Positions 1-9,614 of a stretch of DNA of 64,000 nucleotides are shown here, in pieces. Positions within the stretch are counted from its first letter, which is position 1. Each line of letters starts with the position of its first letter. Source of the stretch: Sphingomonas phyllosphaerae FA2 (GTDB lineage Bacteria > Pseudomonadota > Alphaproteobacteria > Sphingomonadales > Sphingomonadaceae); the NCBI RefSeq assembly GCF_000427645.1, contig NZ_KE386571.1, positions 868,001 through 932,000 on the forward strand. The letters are read 5' to 3'. The position numbers and the translations under genes were made by a program. Under the pieces are notes generated by a model, which was not told the origin of the DNA, searched no databases, and was given only the letters and a program-made list of their open reading frames with translations.

Positions 1-770
1 TAGAGCAGCAGCACCACCACCGCCTTGCCCAGCCCCATGTCGCCTTCGAACACGCCCATCATCTGGAACGTCGAGTGCGCGATCATCGGGGCGGCGACCA
101 GATGCAGCCAGAAGGCGACGTCGGCGCGGCGCGTCTGGCGCGCACGATCCGACAGGTCCCAGCGCATCGCATAGGCGAATACCGCGACGCCGCCGACGAA
201 CAGCAGCGGCCACGCCAGCCGCAGCGATTCGGGCAGGATCGTCAACAACAGGCTGACCACCAGCCCGACCGCCGCCGCGGCGCCGGCCGCCGGGGTGATC
301 GGCACCATGAAACGGCGCCAGTGCAGCCATGCGCCGACTGCTGCGACGATGGCGGCGGCCGCGCCGATCGCCGCTGCCTGTCGGTCGCTGGGGTTTTCGA
401 CCACCGAGAAGCCGAGCGCGACGACGATCGCCGCCAGTCCGCCCACGAACGCCAGCAACAGCACGATGCTGGGCAGCGCCATGCGCCGCTTCGCGGTGAA
501 ATAGGTCGCCAGCAGCCACGCCACGCCCGCCACCGCGACGCCGCCGGCCGCGGCGTGCACATTGCCGGCAATGTTGCCGACCGCGACCAGCAGCAGCGCG
601 ATCGCGATCGTGACGAAAATGTCGTTGAAGCCGGTCAGGAAGCGGAAATGCTCCTCATCGACCGCCGGGGTCGCGCGGAGCGCGGCGACATGGTTGCGAA
701 AGTCGTTGGCGATCTGGGCGGGCATCACCCCGGCCGCGACCGCCTGATCGATATCGCTCTCGCTGTACAT
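1..770 (-). CDS. Multi-pass membrane protein, 3' end outside the window
   Basis: The ATG at 770 follows a good ribosome-binding site (GGGGGGAG). About 256 codons are visible before the reading frame runs off the window edge. The first ~45 residues are polar (start MYSESDIDQAV). From about residue 48 several hydrophobic stretches follow, for example around ILLLVAVGN-type and VLLLAFVGGLAAIV segments, separated by short basic loops such as TAKRRMALP. This is an integral inner-membrane protein with at least five or six probable helices in the visible part. It loosely resembles DUF2157-type membrane proteins, but I cannot assign it firmly and no function can be inferred. Confidence 0.65.
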   Translation of the reverse strand, partial: MYSESDIDQAVAAGVMPAQIANDFRNHVAALRATPAVDEEHFRFLTGFNDIFVTIAIALLLVAVGNIAGNVHAAAGGVAVAGVAWLLATYFTAKRRMALPSIVLLLAFVGGLAAIVVALGFSVVENPSDRQAAAIGAAAAIVAAVGAWLHWRRFMVPITPAAGAAAAVGLVVSLLLTILPESLRLAWPLLFVGGVAVFAYAMRWDLSDRARQTRRADVAFWLHLVAAPMIAHSTFQMMGVFEGDMGLGKAVVVLLL

Positions 771-818
771 CGTCACTCCCCCCGAACCGTCGCAGGGTAT
801 CGCGCGATCGCGGGCCGC

Positions 819-1718
819 TCAACCGCCTTGCAAGGTCCGGGCGATCGCCATCGCCTGCTCCGCGCCCGAGGACGGTACAATTTCGCCGGTGCGATCGGCG
901 ATCGCCGCCCAGGCGCACGCGACGCCTTCGGGCGAAAGATCCTCGCCGGCCAGCGCGACGCCGGGGGTCAGCGTGATGTAGCTGGCCTGGACGACCCCGG
1001 CGCCGGCGCCGACGATCTGGCCGGAGGGCGCGTCTTCGCTGACCAGATACAAGGCCGCGGGAGCGACCTTTTCGGGGGCGAAGGCGGCGAAGGCAGCCTC
1101 GGGGAACAGGCCCTCGGTCATGCGCGTGCCGGCGGTCGGCGCGATCGTATTGACGCGAATGTCGTTCTTCGCGCCTTCCAGATGCAGCGTGCGCGCCAGC
1201 CCCGCGATGCCGAGCTTGGCGGCGCCGTAATTGGCCTGTCCGAAATTGCCGAACAGCCCGGAGGACGAGGAGGTCATCAGCACGCGGCCGTAATTCTGCG
1301 CGCGGAACGTGTCCCAGCATGCCTTGGTGGCGTAGGCGCTGCCGAGCAGGTGGACCTGCACCACGAAGGCGAAGTCCGCCGGGTCCATCTTGGCGAAGGT
1401 CTTGTCGCGCAGTACGCCAGCGTTGTTGATGAGGATATGGACGCCGCCCCATGCCTCAGTCGCGCGGGCGACCATGTCGACCATCTGGTCGTAATCGGCG
1501 ACGTTGCCGCCGTTCGCCATCGCCGTACCGCCGGCGGCGTGGATTTCCTCGACGACCGCCAGTGCGGCGTCGGAGGCGCCCTGACCCCTGCGATCGCCAC
1601 CAAGATCGTTGACGACGACGCGCGCGCCGCGCCGGGCGAGTTCGAGCGCATAGTGCCGGCCAAGGCCGCCACCCGCACCGGTGACGATGGCGACGCGATC
1701 GTCGAAACGGATCGACAT
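819..1718 (-). CDS. Short-chain dehydrogenase/reductase, (3R)-hydroxyacyl-CoA dehydrogenase-like
   Basis: 299 aa. The NAD(P)-binding glycine motif TGAGGGLG lies at residues 13-20, followed by NNAG near residue 98 and the catalytic triad region SSSSG...NYGAAK near residues 148-165 (Ser, Tyr, Lys present). The N-terminal pattern, with RGARVVVNDLGGDRRG after the first strand, matches the SDR branch that includes the dehydrogenase part of peroxisomal multifunctional enzyme type 2, so oxidation of 3-hydroxyacyl-CoA in fatty-acid breakdown is the likely job. This is an inference from family resemblance. It is a stand-alone gene: no hydratase or SCP2 domain is fused, and the upstream neighbour is unrelated. 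Confidence 0.85.
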   Translation of the reverse strand: MSIRFDDRVAIVTGAGGGLGRHYALELARRGARVVVNDLGGDRRGQGASDAALAVVEEIHAAGGTAMANGGNVADYDQMVDMVARATEAWGGVHILINNAGVLRDKTFAKMDPADFAFVVQVHLLGSAYATKACWDTFRAQNYGRVLMTSSSSGLFGNFGQANYGAAKLGIAGLARTLHLEGAKNDIRVNTIAPTAGTRMTEGLFPEAAFAAFAPEKVAPAALYLVSEDAPSGQIVGAGAGVVQASYITLTPGVALAGEDLSPEGVACAWAAIADRTGEIVPSSGAEQAMAIARTLQGG

Positions 1719-1772
1719 GGAAAAGGCGCTCCCTCCTGAACGGATGAAGCGCCCTCCATACCTAGTCTTCGA

Positions 1773-1789
1773 ACGGGCGCAATGCCCGT
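1773..1789 (-). terminator. Possible terminator hairpin after the small exported protein gene
   Basis: A 6-bp perfect stem (ACGGGC/GCCCGT) with a 5-nt loop lies directly after the stop of the minus-strand gene at 1805. There is no run of T after it, so it may only be a weak or Rho-assisted stop, or chance in GC-rich DNA. Confidence 0.25.
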
Positions 1790-1804
1790 CCGAATGCTAC
1801 CGGC

Positions 1805-2296
1805 TTAGCGACGGCGGCGCGTCGCCTTGCGCGCGTCGCTGGCCTGCATGCAGCCGTCATACTGACCCTTTTTGCAGATCGGGTAGCTTTCCTTGGCGGC
1901 GGGCGCCGGGAATGCCTGCGACGGCGAGGGAGCCGGCTGGAAGCGGACGGTGGCGCCCGGTTGCGGAGTGCCCGACACCGCCGGCTGCGACGGCTGGTAA
2001 CCGCCCGCGCTCTCGGTGCCCATCGCGCCACCCGATTGCGGGGTCATCGCGCCGCCGGCCGGCGGGGTCATCGGCGCATTGGCCTCAGGCGCAGGAGCGG
2101 CGGGGTCCGCCTGGGTGGTCGGTGCCGTCGCGTCGGTCTGCGGCGCGGCGGCCGGGTCGGCGGCCGCCGGGTCTGCGGTCGTCGCGGGTGCCGCTCCGGT
2201 ATCGGGCGCGGTGGTCGTGGTCTGCGGCGTGTCCTGCGCAATCGCTGTGGTCGGAATGGCGATCACGGCCGCTGCCGCGAGAAGAATGGCCTTCAT
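1805..2296 (-). CDS. Small exported Ala/Pro/Thr-rich protein
   Basis: 163 aa from the ATG at 2296, chosen because it is preceded by AGGAGA and starts a clear signal peptide (MKAILLAAAAVIAIPTTAIA, cleavage before QDT). The mature protein has a long low-complexity region rich in Ala, Pro, Thr and Gln (residues ~20-125), then a short C-terminal part with two cysteines (YPICKKGQYDGC) and a basic tail ending KATRRRR. The cysteine pair could form a disulfide in the periplasm. No function recognised. It reads away from phoB but shares no promoter with it. Confidence 0.7.
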   Translation of the reverse strand: MKAILLAAAAVIAIPTTAIAQDTPQTTTTAPDTGAAPATTADPAAADPAAAPQTDATAPTTQADPAAPAPEANAPMTPPAGGAMTPQSGGAMGTESAGGYQPSQPAVSGTPQPGATVRFQPAPSPSQAFPAPAAKESYPICKKGQYDGCMQASDARKATRRRR

Positions 2297-2406
2297 CTTA
2301 TCTTTCTCCTGCCGTGTGCGTTCGGTCAGAAACGCGTTGTTTATCACGCGGTCCGGGCAACGCCTCACGACAGAAAAAAGGTCCATCGTTGCGAAAGCGG
2401 AAAGAC

Positions 2407-3099
2407 TCAATGGCCGGTGTCGAGCGCGTAACCTGCTGATCTGACGGTACGAATGATGTCGGGACGCCCGCCTTCGTTGATCGCCTTGCGCAAACGGCGG
2501 ATGTGGACGTCGACGGTGCGGCTTTCGATGTCGCTGTCATGGCCCCAGACACTGTCGAGCAGGCGCTCACGCGAGAAGACATGGCCGGGATGTTCGAGGA
2601 AGTGCTTGAGCAGACGGAACTCCGTCGGCCCGAGCGCGACGACGTCGCCACCGCGGCGGACCTTGTGGCCGACCGTGTCCATCTCGAGATCGGCGTAGGT
2701 GAGCTGCTCCCCGGCCAACGCCGGACGCACGCGGCGCAAGACCGCGCCGACGCGCGCCACCAGCTCGCGGGGCGAGAACGGCTTGGTGACGTAGTCGTCG
2801 GCGCCGGTTTCCAGCCCGCGCACGCGATCCTCTTCTTCGCCGCGCGCGGTGAGCATGATGATCGGCACGTTCTGCGTCTCGGCGGCGCGGCGTAGGCGGC
2901 GGCACACCTCGATCCCCGAAATGCCCTCGACCATCCAGTCGAGCAGCACGATGTCGGGCGGCGTCTCGCGCGCCAGCAGCAGCGCCTCCTCACCGTCGAT
3001 CGTGTGCTGGACGTCGAAATGCTCGCGGGTGAAATGCCACACCAGCAGCTCGGCGAGGCTGGCGTCGTCCTCCACCAGCAACATGCGGGCCTTGGCCAT
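2407..3099 (-). CDS. phoB: Phosphate regulon response regulator PhoB
   Basis: 230 aa. The receiver domain (residues ~5-120) has the acidic pair E10/D11/D12, phospho-acceptor Asp54 in LLDWM, Thr84 and Lys106 (TKPF). An OmpR/PhoB winged-helix DNA-binding domain follows (~130-228) with RTVDVHIRRLRKAI. When phosphate is low PhoR should phosphorylate it, and it then binds Pho boxes such as the one at 8349-8377. The start ATG at 3099 overlaps the phoU stop (TGATG), so the two are translationally coupled. It is the last gene of the pst operon. Confidence 0.95.
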   Translation of the reverse strand: MAKARMLLVEDDASLAELLVWHFTREHFDVQHTIDGEEALLLARETPPDIVLLDWMVEGISGIEVCRRLRRAAETQNVPIIMLTARGEEEDRVRGLETGADDYVTKPFSPRELVARVGAVLRRVRPALAGEQLTYADLEMDTVGHKVRRGGDVVALGPTEFRLLKHFLEHPGHVFSRERLLDSVWGHDSDIESRTVDVHIRRLRKAINEGGRPDIIRTVRSAGYALDTGH

Positions 3100-3785
3100 C
3101 AATCGACTCCTCTTTCGCGTTCCACGAGCCGCACCCCGGTTGCGGCAAAATAGACCATCTCGGCGACGTTGGTGGCGTGATCGCCGATCCGTTCGAGATT
3201 CTTGGCGACGAACAGCAATTGCGCGCACTCGCTGATCGTCTTCGGGTTTTCGACCATGAAGGTGACCAGGGTGCGGAAGATGCTGTCGTAGAAATCGTCG
3301 AGTGCGTTGTCGCGCTGGCACACCGCCAGCGCCGCCTCGGGATCGCGCGCGGCGAAGGCGTTGAGCACATCGTGGACCATCGCGGCGGCCATGCGGCCCA
3401 TCGCGGGAAGGATCGACAGCGGCTCGATGCGATGCTCGCTCTCGATCCGGGGCACGCGGCGCGCGATGTTCTTGGCATAGTCGCCGATCCGTTCGATCAC
3501 GCTGGCGATCTTGAGTGCGGCGACGACTTCGCGCAGGTCATCGGCCATCGGCGCGCGCAGCGCGATGATGCGGACCGCGGTGCGCTCGACCTCCGCCTCC
3601 ATCGCGTCGATGCGCTTGTCGTCGGCGGCGATCCGCTCGGCCAGCGTCGCGTCGCCGCGCTGCAACGCGATCATCGCATCGGCGATCGCGCTTTCGGCCA
3701 GCCCGCCCATCTGCGAGATCAGCCCGCGCAGCTGCCCGATGTCCTGATCGAACGCCTTGACCGTATGTTCCTGGGTATTCGCCAT
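3099..3785 (-). CDS. phoU: Phosphate signalling protein PhoU
   Basis: 228 aa, the usual PhoU length, all-helical, with two repeats of the PhoU metal-binding pattern: one around ERIGDYAKNIARR (~residue 104) and one around ERIGDHATNVAEM (~residue 204). PhoU connects the PstSCAB transporter to PhoR and keeps the kinase off when phosphate is plentiful. Start ATG at 3785 is 11 bp after the pstB stop. The 3' end overlaps phoB by one base within TGATG. Confidence 0.95.
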   Translation of the reverse strand: MANTQEHTVKAFDQDIGQLRGLISQMGGLAESAIADAMIALQRGDATLAERIAADDKRIDAMEAEVERTAVRIIALRAPMADDLREVVAALKIASVIERIGDYAKNIARRVPRIESEHRIEPLSILPAMGRMAAAMVHDVLNAFAARDPEAALAVCQRDNALDDFYDSIFRTLVTFMVENPKTISECAQLLFVAKNLERIGDHATNVAEMVYFAATGVRLVERERGVD

Positions 3786-3796
3786 GTCTGCGATCC

Positions 3797-4597
3797 TTAG
3801 CCGTAACGGCCTGTAATATAGTCCTTCGTGCGATCCTGCCGTGGGTTCGTAAAGATGTCCGACGTGTCGCCATATTCGACGAGCTGGCCGAGATGGAAGA
3901 AGGCGGTGCGCTGGCTGACGCGCGCGGCCTGCTGCATGTTGTGGGTCACGATCACGATCGCGTAGCGGCCGCGCAATTCGTGGATCAACTCCTCGATCTT
4001 CGCGGTCGCGATTGGATCGAGCGCGGAGCACGGCTCGTCCATCAGGATCACCTCGGGATCGACCGCGATCGCGCGCGCGATGCACAGCCGCTGCTGCTGA
4101 CCACCCGACAGCGCGGTGCCGCTCTCGGACAGGCGGTCCTTGACCTCCGACCAGAGCCCGGCGCGGGTCAACGAACGCTCGACGATCTGCGCGAGATCGG
4201 CCTTGGAGCGCGCGAGCCCGTGGATGCGCGGGCCGTAGGCGACGTTTTCGAAGATCGATTTCGGGAAGGGATTGGGCTTCTGGAAGACCATGCCAACGCG
4301 CGCGCGGAGCTGCACGACGTCCATCGCCTTGGCATAGATGTCCTCGCCGTCCAGCCGGATGTCGCCTTCGACGCGCGCGCCGGGGATCGTGTCGTTCATG
4401 CGGTTCAGCGTGCGCAGGAAGGTCGACTTGCCGCAGCCCGACGGGCCGATGAAGGCGGTCACGTCCTCGCGCCGGACGTCGATCGATACATCGCGGATCG
4501 CCTGCTTACGCCCGTAGAAGACGTTGACGCCGGTGGCGGTCATTTTCGGGCCATCCGCCGCCCGCAGGACGGCGGCCTCTTCATGGGCGTTGCTCAT
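3797..4597 (-). CDS. pstB: Phosphate ABC transporter ATP-binding protein PstB
   Basis: 266 aa. Walker A GPSGCGKS near residue 50, Q-loop, signature LSGGQQQRL, and Walker B VILMDEP with the PstB-typical continuation [15 protein letters not shown]; ends DYITGRYG, a common PstB C-terminus. It hydrolyses ATP to drive phosphate import through PstA/PstC. The ATG at 4597 overlaps the pstA stop by 4 nt (ATGA). A ~20-residue N-terminal extension precedes the ABC core. Confidence 0.96.
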   Translation of the reverse strand: MSNAHEEAAVLRAADGPKMTATGVNVFYGRKQAIRDVSIDVRREDVTAFIGPSGCGKSTFLRTLNRMNDTIPGARVEGDIRLDGEDIYAKAMDVVQLRARVGMVFQKPNPFPKSIFENVAYGPRIHGLARSKADLAQIVERSLTRAGLWSEVKDRLSESGTALSGGQQQRLCIARAIAVDPEVILMDEPCSALDPIATAKIEELIHELRGRYAIVIVTHNMQQAARVSQRTAFFHLGQLVEYGDTSDIFTNPRQDRTKDYITGRYG

Positions 4598-5862
4598 TTC
4601 CAGCGGGTCTCGAAGCGATTGCGAAGGTAGATGGCGAGGCCGTTCATCGTGAGCAGCACGACCAGCAGGACGATGATCGCCGCCGAGGTCTTCTCGACGA
4701 AGCCGGTCTGTACGTCGTCGGACCACAGGAAGATCTGCACCGGCAGCACGGTGGCCGGGTCGGTCAGCCGGCCCGGCGGCGCGGCGATGAAGGCGCGCAT
4801 CCCGATCATCAGCAGCGGTGCGGTTTCGCCCAGCGCGCGCGCCATGCCGATGATCGTGCCCGTCAGGATGCCGGGTAAGGCGAGCGGCAGGACGTGGTGG
4901 AAGACGACCTGGATCGGCGATGCGCCGAGCGCGCGCGCGGCGTCTCGGATCGACGGCGGCACCGCCGTGATCGCGTTACGCCCGGCGATCACGATCACGG
5001 GCATCGTCATCAGGGCGAGCGTCAGCCCGCCGACGATCGCGCCCGAGCGCGGCATATGGAAGGTGCCGAGGAACACCGCCAGCCCGAGCAGCCCGAAGAT
5101 GATCGACGGCACCGCGGCGAGATTGTTGATCGAGACTTCGATCAGGTCGGTCCAGCGGTTCCGCGGCGCATATTCCTCGAGGTACAGCGCGGAGAGGACG
5201 CCGATCGGGAAGGCGAGCGCGAGCGTGACGACCATCGTCAGCAACGAGCCCTTGAGCGCGCCCCAGATGCCGGCGCGGGTCGGGTCGGTCGCATCGGCGC
5301 CGGTGAAGAAATTGACGTTCAGCCCGCGGGACAGGTGCGGGCCGAGTGCGGCGACCGCGGCCTCGCTCTCCCGATTGCCCTCTCCCTTGTACGCCATGTC
5401 GATGTCGGTCGCGACCGGCACGTCCAGGGTGATGGGCGCGGAGAGCAGGTGCGGATCGCGCTTGATTGCGTCGCGGACGCGCAGCCATGCGCCGTCCGAC
5501 AGTAGCGCTTCGCCGCCCTGCGTCGGGAAGGCGCGATCGGCAGCCGCATCGACTGCATTCTCCAGCCCGGCACCGGCCAGCGCCAGGTCGGCGGTCGGGC
5601 CGCTCAGTTGCGCGGGGCTGACCACGACATGCCCGCGCAGGTCGAGCGGGAGGGCGAGGCGAGTCTCGGTAAAGCCGCTCGCCCCCTGGCCGATCATCGT
5701 CGCGAGCAGATAGATGAGGAACGCTGCCGAAACGAACACCGCCGCCACGCCCATCGCGCGGAAGCGCCGTTCCGCGGCATAGCGACGACGTACCCGGCGC
5801 TGCATCGCGGGGGTCTGCCAGTCGGTCGGCTGGCGCGCGGGGGAGGCGGCGCGCTTATTCAT
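4594..5862 (-). CDS. pstA: Phosphate ABC transporter permease PstA
   Basis: 422 aa, longer than enterobacterial PstA because a periplasmic domain of about 130 residues (DUF3333-like) sits between the first membrane helix (~40-60) and the permease core. The core (~200-415) has five more helices and the inner-membrane permease EAA-type loop around [13 protein letters not shown]. It forms the membrane channel with PstC. The start overlaps the pstC end by 8 nt, and the 3' end overlaps pstB by 4 nt. Confidence 0.94.
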   Translation of the reverse strand: MNKRAASPARQPTDWQTPAMQRRVRRRYAAERRFRAMGVAAVFVSAAFLIYLLATMIGQGASGFTETRLALPLDLRGHVVVSPAQLSGPTADLALAGAGLENAVDAAADRAFPTQGGEALLSDGAWLRVRDAIKRDPHLLSAPITLDVPVATDIDMAYKGEGNRESEAAVAALGPHLSRGLNVNFFTGADATDPTRAGIWGALKGSLLTMVVTLALAFPIGVLSALYLEEYAPRNRWTDLIEVSINNLAAVPSIIFGLLGLAVFLGTFHMPRSGAIVGGLTLALMTMPVIVIAGRNAITAVPPSIRDAARALGASPIQVVFHHVLPLALPGILTGTIIGMARALGETAPLLMIGMRAFIAAPPGRLTDPATVLPVQIFLWSDDVQTGFVEKTSAAIIVLLVVLLTMNGLAIYLRNRFETRWK

Positions 5863-7231
5863 AGGCTTCGCGGTAGCGGCGCACGACGATCAGTGCGACG
5901 ACGTTGAGCAGCAACGTGATGACGAACAGCGTCAGCCCGAGCGCGAAGGCGGCGAGCGTCTTAGCCGAATCGAACTCGGCCTCGCCGGTGAGCAAGTCGA
6001 CGATCTGCTTGGTGACCGTCGTGGTGCTCGCGAACGGGTTGAGCGTGAGCGACGCGACGCCCGAGGCCGCCATGACGACGATCATCGTCTCGCCGATCGC
6101 GCGGCTGACCGCAAGCAGCACGCCGCCGACGACGCCGGGCAAAGCGGCGGGGACGAGCACGCGCCGGATCGTCTCCGAACTGGTCGCGCCCATCGCGAGG
6201 CTGCCGTCGCGCATCGAGGCGGGGACGGCGGAGAGCGAGTCGTCGGCCATCGACGAGACGAACGGGATGATCATCACGCCCATCACGACGCCGGCGGCGA
6301 GCGCGCTTTCCGACGACGCCCAGCGGACGCCGAGCGCGACGCCGAGGTCGCGGACCGCAGGTGCGACGGTGAGCGCGGCGAAATAGCCGTAGACGACGGT
6401 CGGTACGCCCGCGAGGATCTCCAGCATCGGCTTCATCCAGCGCCGCGTGGTCTGGTGCGCATATTGGGTCAGGTAGATCGCGCTCATCAGGCCGAGCGGG
6501 ACGGCGACCGCCATCGCGATGATCGCGCCGATGAAGAACGTGCCCCAGAACAATGGCACCGCGCCCAGCGCCGCGCCGGGATCGCGCGCGTCGATCACCT
6601 GCGGGCTCCAGTGCGTGCCGAACAGGAATTGCGTGATCGGGACGATCTGGAAGAAGCGAGCGCTTTCGACCAGTAGCGACGCGACGATGCCGATCGTGGT
6701 GACGATCGCGATCAACGAGGCGATGAGCAGCAATCCCATCACTACCCGCTCGACCTGCGAGCGCGCCGAAAAGCCGGGCCGGACGCGCAGGAAAGCGACC
6801 GCGCCACCGGCGAAGGCGAGCAGCAGCGCGACGGTGGTCGCGATCCAGTCGTAGCGGGACTGCGCGGCGGCATAGGCGGGCGCGAGCCGTTCCGACAGCG
6901 GGTGGAACGCCCCCCACGCATCGCCATTGGCGAGGTTGCGCGCCTCCGACAAGATCGCGGCACGATCGAGACCCGGCGGGGGAAGCGCGGCGCCGAGCGG
7001 GGTGGCGATCACCGCATCCGTCACCAATGCCGGCGCGACGGAGTGCCAGATCGCGAGAAACACGAAAGCGGGCAACAGCGTCCACATCGCGACATACCAG
7101 CCGTGATGCTGCGGCAGCGAGCTGAACCGGCGCGCCGGGCTGCTGCGGAAGCGCGCGGCGCGCGCGCGGGCGACGACCCAGCCGATCAGCCCGAGCGCCG
7201 CGATCAGGAAAAGGAGCGCCAGCGCCGACAT
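5855..7231 (-). CDS. pstC: Phosphate ABC transporter permease PstC
   Basis: 458 aa. The ATG at 7231 overlaps the pstS stop (TGATG) and begins a hydrophobic helix (MSALALLFLIAALGLIGWVV). As in PstA, an extra periplasmic region precedes the binding-protein-dependent permease domain (~230-450), which carries the EAA loop near SLAMGATSSETIRRV. Start chosen by the overlap and by the membrane helix; a much longer upstream frame is just read-through inside pstS. Confidence 0.93.
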   Translation of the reverse strand: MSALALLFLIAALGLIGWVVARARAARFRSSPARRFSSLPQHHGWYVAMWTLLPAFVFLAIWHSVAPALVTDAVIATPLGAALPPPGLDRAAILSEARNLANGDAWGAFHPLSERLAPAYAAAQSRYDWIATTVALLLAFAGGAVAFLRVRPGFSARSQVERVVMGLLLIASLIAIVTTIGIVASLLVESARFFQIVPITQFLFGTHWSPQVIDARDPGAALGAVPLFWGTFFIGAIIAMAVAVPLGLMSAIYLTQYAHQTTRRWMKPMLEILAGVPTVVYGYFAALTVAPAVRDLGVALGVRWASSESALAAGVVMGVMIIPFVSSMADDSLSAVPASMRDGSLAMGATSSETIRRVLVPAALPGVVGGVLLAVSRAIGETMIVVMAASGVASLTLNPFASTTTVTKQIVDLLTGEAEFDSAKTLAAFALGLTLFVITLLLNVVALIVVRRYREAYE

Positions 7232-8295
7232 CAGTGCAGCGCACGCGGGTCGAGCGCGACCTCGTTGGCGATGATCGCGGCGGCGCGGCGCTGGACCGGC
7301 AGCGGTGCGGCGATCAGACCGCGCTTCACGAGCGGACCGTTCGCGCCCCACAAGGCCGCATATTGCGCGAGGAAGGCGCGCAGCCTGGGGATAGCGCGCA
7401 GATGCGCCTTCTTGACGTAGATGAACAGCGGGCGCGCCCCCGGATAGGTGCCGCTGGCGATCGTCGCATAGGTGGGGGCGACGCCGCTCAACGGCACGCC
7501 GCGGACGACGCCGGCATTTTGTTCGAGGTAGCCATAGCCGAAGATGCCGAGTGCGTTGGGGTTCGACCGCAGCTTCTGGACGATCAGGTTGTCGTTCTCG
7601 CCGGCATCGACATAGGCGCCGTCCTCGCGCAGCCGCTGGCAGCGGGTCGCAAAGGCGTTGGGATCGCGTTCGTGGAGACCGATCGTGTCGGGCTCGACCG
7701 CTTCGCAGCCTTTGGCGAGGATCAGCTCGGCAAGCGCGTCGCGCGTGCCGCTGGTCGCGGGTGGGCCATAGACCTGGATCGGGGTCGCGGGCAGCGCCGG
7801 GTTCACGTCGCGCCATAGCCGCGCCTGGTTGCGGCGGCCGAGCGGGGCCGCGGCCAGCGCGCGATAGATGTCGGCCGGGGTCAGCGCCATGCCGGGGCCT
7901 TGCAGCGCCTCGGCGAAGGCGATGCCGTCGATGCCGATCTGCACCTCCAGGATCTGGTCGACGCCGTGCCGCGCGCAGGCGCCATATTCGCCGCGGCGCA
8001 GGCGGCGCGAGGCGTCGACCAGATCGGGGTGCGCGGCGCCGACTCCGGCGCAGAACAGGCGGATGCCCGCGCCGGTGCCGGTCGATTCGATCACCGGCGG
8101 GCGCGCGTGCGGCACGGTGGCGAGGAAGCGTTCGGCAACGATCGTGGTGAACGGGTAGACGGTCGAGGAGCCCACCGCACGAATCTGGTCGCGCGCGCCC
8201 GCGCCGCCGCCCGCCGCCTGATCGACGCACGCCGCCAGTCCGCACGCCAACGCGAGCGGCAGCATGGCTGCAAGCGCCTGAACGAAGCGCGACAT
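7231..8295 (-). CDS. pstS: Phosphate-binding lipoprotein PstS
   Basis: 354 aa from the ATG at 8295. The signal sequence ends in a lipobox GLAAC (Cys23), so the protein is probably anchored as a lipoprotein. Mature features typical of PstS are the early phosphate-contacting loop VGSSTVYPF (~residue 41) and a second loop TSGTRDA (~180). It delivers phosphate to PstC/PstA. It is the first gene behind the Pho box (8349-8377), with the ATG about 50 bp downstream of it, so it should be the most strongly PhoB-controlled gene here. Confidence 0.93.
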   Translation of the reverse strand: MSRFVQALAAMLPLALACGLAACVDQAAGGGAGARDQIRAVGSSTVYPFTTIVAERFLATVPHARPPVIESTGTGAGIRLFCAGVGAAHPDLVDASRRLRRGEYGACARHGVDQILEVQIGIDGIAFAEALQGPGMALTPADIYRALAAAPLGRRNQARLWRDVNPALPATPIQVYGPPATSGTRDALAELILAKGCEAVEPDTIGLHERDPNAFATRCQRLREDGAYVDAGENDNLIVQKLRSNPNALGIFGYGYLEQNAGVVRGVPLSGVAPTYATIASGTYPGARPLFIYVKKAHLRAIPRLRAFLAQYAALWGANGPLVKRGLIAAPLPVQRRAAAIIANEVALDPRALH

Positions 8296-8348
8296 GGATC
8301 CCCCGCACGGGCGTTCGCCAACACGGCAGCCCTCATGCAGCGCGCCGT

Positions 8349-8377
8349 GTGACATCGAGGTTACGCCTTCATGACAG
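8349..8377 (-). promoter_or_regulatory. Pho box: three 7-bp PhoB half-sites
   Basis: Reading on the minus strand: CTGTCAT, GAAG, GCGTAAC, CTCG, ATGTCAC. These are three direct 7-bp repeats spaced exactly 11 bp apart; the first is a perfect consensus half-site and the third (ATGTCAC) is near perfect. The first half-site contains the last codons and stop of phoR (CTG TCA TGA). The box ends about 54 bp before the pstS ATG, the expected place for activation of pstSCAB-phoU-phoB. Confidence 0.85.
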
Positions 8378-9571
8378 CGGCTTCGGCGCCGGCGCCGGAA
8401 GCGTGACCGTTACGCGTGTGCCGACGCCGACGGTGCTGGCGATGTCGAGCCGGCCGCGATGGCGCTCGACGATATGCTTGACGATCGCGAGCCCCAGCCC
8501 GGTGCCGCCGACCGAGCGGCTGCGACCGGGGTCGACGCGGTAGAAGCGCTCGGTCAGCCGCGGCAGATGCTCCGGGGGGATGCCGTCACCATGATCGGCG
8601 ACGCGCAGGCAGACGTTCTGCGCCTGCGTCCACAGCGTCACCTCGACTGGGGTGCCGGCGCGGCCGTATTTCATCGCGTTGCCGATCAAATTGTGGATCA
8701 GCTGCGACAATTGGATCGGATCGCCGGTGACGGGCGGCAAATCCTGGGCGATGTCGAGGTGGATGTCCTCGCCGCGATCGCCATGCGTCGTGATAAGCGC
8801 ATCGCACGCCTCTTGCGTCAGGTCGGCGAGGTCGACCGCGGCGCGCAACTCGCGGAATTTCTCGGCCTCGATCCGCGAGAGGCTCATCAGATCCTCGACG
8901 AGCCGCTCCATCCGCCGCGCCTCGTCGAAGACGATCGCGAGGAAGCGCTTGCGCAGGCCGGGATCGTCGCCCGCCTCGTCGGCGAGCGTCTCGACATAAC
9001 CGAGAATCGAGGCGAGCGGGGTGCGCAGCTCGTGGCTGGCGTTGGCGACGAAATCGACGCGCATCTTCTCGGCGGCGTGCTGCCCGGTGCGATCGACCAA
9101 TTGCACGAGCCGCGCATCCTCGCCGATCGGCGCGGCGCGCATTTCCCAGCGCTGGTCGAGCGTGCCGATCCCCACGAGATCGACCGGCTGGGTCACGCCC
9201 TCCGCCAGATGCGCGGCGGCGCCCGGGTGGCGGATGGCGACGCGGGCGTCCTCGCCGACGATATGCGCGCCCAGCAAAGTGCGGGCCGCGACATTGGCGA
9301 GCGCGACGCGGCCACCGCGCAGCACCAGCACCGGCTCCGACACCGCCTCCACGATCGCCGCGGCGGGCAGGTCGGTCGGGGTGGCGGGCGCTTCATCTTC
9401 CTGCGCGGCCGTCTCCTCGGGGATGGTCGCGATGATGACGACTAGCGCCGCGCCGCCGGCGAGCGCCGCCAGCGCCGCCTGACCGTCGCGCGACAACAGA
9501 TAGACCACCGCCGCGGTCGCGACGGCGATCGCCACCGCCAGCCAGGTGCGCAAGGGAAGTTCGTCAATCAC
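8369..9571 (-). CDS. phoR: Phosphate regulon sensor kinase PhoR
   Basis: 400 aa. Two membrane helices at the N-terminus (~8-25 and ~32-50) with almost no periplasmic loop, a PAS-like domain (~75-160), a HisKA domain with the phospho-acceptor His in HELRTPLASILGY (~178), and a HATPase domain (N box NAMKYGRAG, G boxes DHGDGIPPEHL and GGTGLGLAIVKH). The lack of an extracytoplasmic sensor fits control through PhoU and the Pst transporter. It is transcribed just ahead of pstS, but the Pho box at its stop codon suggests that pstS has its own promoter. Confidence 0.94.
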   Translation of the reverse strand: MIDELPLRTWLAVAIAVATAAVVYLLSRDGQAALAALAGGAALVVIIATIPEETAAQEDEAPATPTDLPAAAIVEAVSEPVLVLRGGRVALANVAARTLLGAHIVGEDARVAIRHPGAAAHLAEGVTQPVDLVGIGTLDQRWEMRAAPIGEDARLVQLVDRTGQHAAEKMRVDFVANASHELRTPLASILGYVETLADEAGDDPGLRKRFLAIVFDEARRMERLVEDLMSLSRIEAEKFRELRAAVDLADLTQEACDALITTHGDRGEDIHLDIAQDLPPVTGDPIQLSQLIHNLIGNAMKYGRAGTPVEVTLWTQAQNVCLRVADHGDGIPPEHLPRLTERFYRVDPGRSRSVGGTGLGLAIVKHIVERHRGRLDIASTVGVGTRVTVTLPAPAPKPLS

Positions 9572-9614
9572 GAACGCCGCGATAGCGCAGCCGTGTGACG
9601 AAAGGCAGAGCGTT

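Noticed and set aside
75..1739. A 554-codon plus-strand frame over the SDR and membrane protein
   Set aside because: Antisense to two supported genes and low-complexity Arg/Asp/Gln content.
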